Source: Struthio camelus (lineage: Eukaryota; Chordata; Aves; Struthioniformes; Struthionidae). From it: a DNA stretch of 64,000 nucleotides. This document shows, in pieces, positions 59,501 through 64,000 of this stretch (the stretch's first letter is position 1; each line of letters starts with the position of its first letter). The stretch spans positions 1,424,001-1,488,000 of the forward strand of contig NC_090967.1 in assembly GCF_040807025.1 (NCBI RefSeq), in the 5' to 3' direction. A model generated the notes under the pieces. It made no database searches. It saw only the letters and a program-made list of their open reading frames with translations, and had not been told where the DNA came from. Made by a program: the position numbers and the translations under genes.

Positions 59501-62500
59501 TTTGAGGGAGGGGGAGCTGTTTTGTTTTTGTTTTATTTCAACTAATTTCTTCATCTTTTCAGTCCCTCTTGCAACTGCAGGATCAGACAGCGTCTGTTTT
59601 GTGTTCTCCTTCTGATGTACCTGATGGGGGTTTTAATAATCGAATCCCCATGGTGATGCGAGGGAATTGCACCTTCTATGAGAAAGTAAGGCTTGCCCAA
59701 ATAAATGGAGCTCGTGGCCTGCTGATTGTTAGTAGAGAGAGACTGGTAAGTCTACTTCTGTGGTTTTTCTACATTACTGATACTACTTTGATGTTAGATA
59801 CTTTCTCATACAGCTTTATTTTCTATCCAGTGCTTTATATGTGATGTGCTCTCTTGTCTTCAGTGCTCACTGCTGATACTTAATGCTTTGGTATCTGATG
59901 CTCCTCTTAAAAACAACCAAAAAAAGCCCCCTTCCCTATTTCCCCCCCCCCCCCCCCCAATGTTTCTATAATCAGATAGCTGTGTGCAAAATCGTACAGG
60001 AAAAACTGATTAACCAAGGGGAAGTACTCATTGGAGTAGTAAGTTTTGCATAGAGCTTATGTAACATCCCAAGCAAGGGCTCGAAATATTCTTACGTCTC
60101 ATGAAATACTTGAATCAAGTGTGAAAGATGGTTCCTGGATTCATATACCTTCAGTGAGACTTGGACTTAATTCAGCTGGAGCATCACCAATGCATATTTT
60201 ATGAAATTAATATTTTTTGAAGCCTACAGTCAGGAATGAGACAGATATCTATCATAAAACCACGAATCTGACATGCAGAAGATTCTCACTAAAGTTTGAT
60301 TGTTGCATTTCTTTGTTGCTGTCTTTAGTAACTTATGCCTGTTTCCAATAAAGCATACAAAATATGTTTTTTGACACCCCCTCCTACCCCTTTAGGCATT
60401 AGGCTGCAAAAGCAAACTCCTTTACCTAGGCCATGATTATATAATGAATGGCACTGTGTAATCAACTTAGACCCAGAAGAGTTGTCCTCTGTGCCCTTAA
60501 ACATTGAACAAAAAACATTATTGCACTAGATTTCTTAATGTATTGAGAAGGCAGAAATAAACCTCAGAGTGCGCTAAACAGTTATCCTAAGAACATAAGA
60601 AGTGCTTTCTGGGGTCAGAGTAGTAGTTCATGTGGCCAACTACTCTCTCTCAAATAGCAGCAGTAGGAGGTGCTCTTTAGAGAGACCCTCTGAGCCTGGC
60701 CACTTTTTCTTCTCTGTTCTCCTCATGCTCTCAGAGTATCAAAAATCATGGGTTCAGGAACGCTAGAGAGCATGCCCATACCAATTCATTTTAATGAATA
60801 TATTATCTGTGAATTTGTCTAGCTCATGTTGAATCTGTGCCTCCACAGTCTTCTGTAGCTGAAGGTTCTAAAGTTCATTGCCCACTATGTAGCAAATAAC
60901 TTTTTTTTTTCAGTTTTTTTTTTCCTTAAACTGATCTCTTGCTAGCTTCAAGAGCTGCCCCCTAATACAGAGTTGTGTGACTGGTGAACAACTGTTCTTC
61001 ATGCAGTTTATTCACTGTGATTTTATAAATCTGGATGAAAATGCCCTGTCCCTTTCCCTTCTCTGAAGTGAAGAGTGCCAGTCTAGTGTCTCGTCATAAA
61101 GCAGGTGTCCCTTCAGCCACTTTAGTTGCCCTTCTCTGTAGATCCTCCAAGCTCTTTATGTTGTGGAGACCACGCAGTAGTGCTCACTGAACGCTGAGTA
61201 GCGCTGCTGCTGCTCGCTGAGCCGCTGACTTCAGAGAACTGTGAATGATGATTTCAGGATTTCTTTCTGGCTAGAAACCACCAGTTCTGCATTCAGCAAT
61301 GTGAAGACATAGGACAGATGATTTTTCCTGAGATGCATTACCTTTTAATTGTTTATGCTGAAGCGACTTTGCCATCTTTTTCCTCTCATTCAGTTAGGCT
61401 AGGTCCTTCTGGAATTCCTCGCAAGCGACATGGCATTTGAGTGCCTGCCTTTATATCATCTACAAACTTGGAGATTTTTACTGCACACTTCCACCCTAAT
61501 GATGAAAATGTTGAATAAAACCAGTCCCAGCACTAATCCATTATGGGCTCTACAGCTGACTCTTTTCCATCCCTGAAATGTAAGGGTTAAGTCCTACCCT
61601 TGCTTCCCATTCTTTAACTAGATTTCTGTCTACAGAAAACTGTCTGTCTTTCTACCCTGAGAACTTTTTCCTGTTGTAACGTTTGTAGTGGAACCTTATC
61701 CAGGCTTTTTGAAAATCCAGTTGTACTATGTCTACTGGATTCTCTTCCTCAACGTTCTTGTTGACATATCAAGAGTTCCAGGAGGTCAGTGAGGTAGGAT
61801 TTCCTTTTACTGAGGCTATGCTGACTCTTTTCTAGCTGACCATGTGTATTAATGTGCTCAGTCATCTTACTCTTTAGCCTCCATCATCTTAACAGAGATG
61901 GAAATCTAATTCTGCTTTGCACTAATTCTGCTACCCTTTTTGTAGGTGGGAATTACACTAGGTTACCTCTTGGTCCTCTGATGCCATGACTGTAATAATA
62001 CACACCTTCATCAGCAGTTTCCAGTTTTGCATTAGAGTTCTTTTGGGACTTTTGGGTGAACGCCGTTCAGTCCTGTGACTTAACAGGTTCCCGTCTGTTT
62101 TCTTCCATCAGAAGAACTCTGACCGATCTGCTGTGGTGAATCTGTTGGGTGCAAGGGTCTCTTCATTTTTGAAGATTGATACAACGCATAAATGTTTTGA
62201 ACTGTCCCAGCAATTTCACCGATAGCGATGTCTAAGAGTTGTATAGATGGTAGAAGGAGGGCTGTAGACACTAATACCAATTAAATAGCAATATTATTTT
62301 TAGACTGTTCAAATATCTGTAGTTGAATTTTTCTATTCTGTTAAATACAATATGGTAGCAAGAAGGGAAGTCGTTTCATATACAATAGCACTTGAGCCTG
62401 TGTTATGATGTTTGATAAAATATATATTTCAGCATTATTTTTTTTCTGTATATGTTTATGCAGCTTTAAAGTTGATTTGAGATTGTGATATGGAGGCTTT

Positions 62501-62900
62501 AAACTGCCTGTTTATGTTGTTACAGTAGCAGTAACTTTTTCTATTTTTTGATTTGTGTGTGTATGTGTATATATATGTGTATACACACACAATATATATA
62601 CTTAAAAATATATTTGTGCATGTATGTATATTATGAATACGACTTCTTCTGTAGTTTCTGTTATATAATTCAGATTATAAATAGTGTCCTATCCCTTTTT
62701 AAATATCTCCCAAATTAACAGAAATGGAAGTTGCAGCTGTAACCTTTTTGGAGGAATAAATGTGTTTGCCGAATTGAATATATTTGTACCCAATCTGAAC
62801 TGTCTTGCAGGTTCCTCCTGGGGGTAACAGGAGTCAATATGAAGAAATTGATATTCCTGTGGCTCTGCTCAGCTACGCCGATATGTTAGATATTGGCAAG
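44181..62900 (+). CDS. SPPL2B: Signal peptide peptidase-like 2B, first four coding exons (gene continues right of window)
   Basis: SPPL2B is a GxGD-type intramembrane aspartyl protease of the endosomal and plasma membranes that cleaves type II proteins such as TNF and BRI2 stubs. Coding exons: 44181-44240, 54755-54874, 59563-59745 and 62811-62900, all phase 0 with GT-AG junctions, 151 codons. Exon 1 encodes a signal peptide (MAAVRQAWLRASLLLLFIAQ). The rest is the luminal protease-associated (PA) domain: CEYGMVHVLSEKGSSKGKDY, then WAHLPHDLGKA, then GNCTFYEKVRLAQINGARGL and VPPGGNRSQYEEIDIPVALLSY. Human SPPL2B, from memory, has CEYGMVHVV, GNCTFYEKVRLAQ, GARGLLIVSRERL and PVALLSYKDMLDI at these places. 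NCT and NRS are potential N-glycosylation sites. The membrane domains with YD and GLGD lie beyond the right edge. Confidence 0.93.
49201..49240. repeat. (TA)n(TG)n(TA)n compound microsatellite
   Basis: About seven TA units, six TG units and again TA units in one unbroken run. Confidence 0.85.
50255..50355 (-). repeat. Short CR1 3'-end fragment
   Basis: The text aatcaaagaatggttgcgg, then agtggacctctagagaccat and ctagtccaaacccccactc matches the CR1 3' UTR in antisense and stops after about 100 bp. Confidence 0.8.
50518..50583. repeat. (TA)n(TG)n(TA)n compound microsatellite followed by (GCAT)n
   Basis: Twin of the 49.2-kb array: about ten TA, five TG, then TA units. A few ATGC/GCAT tetramers follow. 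Confidence 0.85.
51772..53860 (-). mobile_element. Old, long CR1 LINE in SPPL2B intron 1
   Basis: Antisense CR1. The frame 52535-52200 still reads MFDMVSYNILAEKLVSHGLD, then the RT piece RVPLGSILGLILCSIFINNL and FTRFADNTKLGKEAD, where the catalytic ADD is ADN. Sequence continues beyond 53.2 kb with ORF2 endonuclease-side text (for example ataggtccagagcaccactc). It is much more diverged than copies A to C and has no long open frame. Confidence 0.85.
54875..59562 (+). other. SPPL2B intron 2 (4.7 kb)
   Basis: Mostly AT-rich with no repeat family recognised; a run of 9 G occurs near 58828 and a run of 17 A at 59396-59412. A splice-like 73-bp stretch at 54997-55069 is discussed among the rejected items. 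Confidence 0.5.
59563..59745 (+). CDS. SPPL2B: SPPL2B exon 3: core of the luminal PA domain
   Basis: Sixty-one codons from SLLQLQDQTASVLCS to GLLIVSRERL, acceptor atcttttcag, donor gtaagt. The segment RGNCTFYEKVRLAQ holds the conserved glycosylation sequon and is the most diagnostic stretch of the family. Confidence 0.95.
59942..59958. repeat. Run of 17 C
   Basis: An uninterrupted C homopolymer (G on the minus strand) follows a C-rich lead-in in SPPL2B intron 3. Confidence 0.9.
60585..62290 (-). mobile_element. Old CR1-type LINE in SPPL2B intron 3
   Basis: Begins with the 3'-end block ctaagaacataagaagtgc and ctttctggggtcagag typical of an ancient sauropsid CR1 in antisense. It goes on with ctgatctcttgctagcttc, ttagttgcccttctctgtag, caaacttggagatttttac and aaaaccagtcccagcac, then tttgaaaatccagttgtac, and ends near 62290. 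No frame is open, so it is among the oldest elements here. Confidence 0.75.
62552..62632. repeat. TG/TA/CA alternating microsatellite
   Basis: Mixed TG, TA and CA dinucleotides with short self-complementary parts (tatatatgtgtatacacaca). It lies about 180 bp before SPPL2B exon 4. Confidence 0.8.
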
Positions 62901-64000
62901 GTAAACCCAATAAGTGTTCTAATTCATACCATCTCAAATGAGTCATTGCTCAGTGTATTTGATGTGCATCTTAGGAGCTATAAATCTATTGAGTTGTACT
63001 CGTGAAGATTGTGTTATTTTTATAATAATATTTGTTTAAAAGTTAGTGTCCTGAAAAAAAATGCGTATTTTTGGGGTTCATTTCTGCACAAAATCAAAAT
63101 GAACCTACTGCCTCTGCTATTCATGTTATTTATTTCTGGAATCTGCTTGCTCTGAAATATTTGTAATAAAGTTTGATTTTTGAGGTTGTATAATAAAAAC
63201 TAATGTCATGCGAAATTGCGTAAAAGTATCAGAAGTAATTTGGGGCCCTCATTACAGGTGGTTCTGTGTCTTCTATTTCTGTATGTGAATTTCTTCAGCA
63301 GCACTTCTGAGTCTGGCAAGACTGTCATAATCATAATTTTTTAAATAATTTGTTTATTTTTATGTCAGTAGGATAACTTCCTGTTATCCGGTTGGCTTTT
63401 GGGCTGCTTTTGCCTTTGACAGGGCAAAAATAAGGATTTTGCATTTCAGACATGTTTTCAAAAGTTCTTTAGAATACTCTCCTTAAAATACTTCTGTTAA
63501 AAGTAAGGGATTCCTCACCAAACAGTTCCGAAAAACCCATGCAAGTTCTGAGAGGAAAAAGATACTGGTACCATGACTGTTACAATCATTGGAATTTTAT
63601 AACCAGAACACTCTCACTGAGGCTAAGGACCAGATCCTGATGAGGAATTGGATCCTAAAATTTTGTTCAGTAGTGCCTACCTTTTAGGCATCAGTAACCT
63701 AATGCTAGTGAGTCTAGTTTTAAAAATTTAAATTGACCAGAATTTCATTCCTCAGTACCTACTCCCTACTCTTCCTATCTAAGTTCACTGTAGTGCAGCA
63801 CAGAAAGGAGAGTGAAATAATTGATGCTGAGGACCCCATGTCCATGCTATACCTGTTTCAGGGAGGGTTGTTTTGGAATAGTCCTCATCTGGTCATGTAC
63901 TTGGAATGCCCATTGGCAGCTGGAACATATTTTTCTGGTTCCAGGAAGGAATGCAGCCCAAGTCTCAAACTGTTCTATCGCATGAACCAAAGTGCAATTT
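62901..64000 (+). other. Start of SPPL2B intron 4
   Basis: From donor gtaaac to the right edge there is no further exon that I can identify; the sequence is AT-rich. Confidence 0.5.

Noticed and set aside
1-64000. Endogenous retrovirus, LTR or other virus-derived elements
   Set aside because: No paired long terminal repeats and no gag, protease, integrase or envelope-like stretches were recognised; all reverse-transcriptase traces belong to CR1-type LINEs.
1-64000. tRNA, rRNA, CRISPR or bacterial operon features
   Set aside because: No cloverleaf with intact promoter boxes, no regularly spaced repeats with spacers and no compact same-strand gene runs were seen.

Overview
The window looks like nuclear DNA of a bird, or less likely another sauropsid. 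The evidence is split vertebrate genes with GT-AG introns, many CR1-type LINEs of several ages (three of them nearly identical in sequence), and the LSM7-SPPL2B head-to-head pair that is also adjacent on human 19p13.3. No prokaryotic, plasmid, CRISPR or endogenous-virus feature was recognised. The species cannot be named from the sequence.

Layout. (1) 1-15.2 kb, plus strand: the last seven coding exons of a ceramide synthase most like CERS4, ending at 14998 with a poly(A) signal at 15182. Its 5' exons, including the homeodomain-like part, lie left of the window. (2) 15-24 kb: intergenic, with an old degraded LINE and a young CR1. (3) 24.2-30.2 kb, plus strand: a second, tandem copy of the same gene that is broken; five recognisable exons survive, and an older CR1 sits between exons. 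(4) 32.7-37.7 kb, minus strand: a complete three-exon BTB-BACK-kelch (KLHL-type) gene of 548 codons whose upstream region carries consensus MEF2 and CArG (SRF) sites. (5) 40.4-43.9 kb, minus strand: complete LSM7, four coding exons. (6) 43.6-44.5 kb: a CpG-rich island lying between and over the first exons of LSM7 and SPPL2B, whose start codons are about 240 bp apart on opposite strands. (7) 44.2 kb to the right edge, plus strand: the first four coding exons of SPPL2B (signal peptide and the start of the luminal PA domain), with long introns filled with old CR1 copies and AT-rich microsatellites.

The genes are ordinary housekeeping or membrane genes and do not form one pathway: sphingolipid N-acylation in the ER (CERS4), a probable Cullin-3 adaptor (KLHL), RNA decay and U6 snRNP assembly (LSM7), and intramembrane proteolysis (SPPL2B). 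I did not find a new biological system. The most useful observations are the tandem CERS4-like pseudogene, the unassigned KLHL gene with a muscle-like promoter signature, the compact shared promoter with a duplicated CCAAT-like element and a G-quadruplex motif, and three near-identical CR1 copies that could mediate rearrangement of the CERS region.
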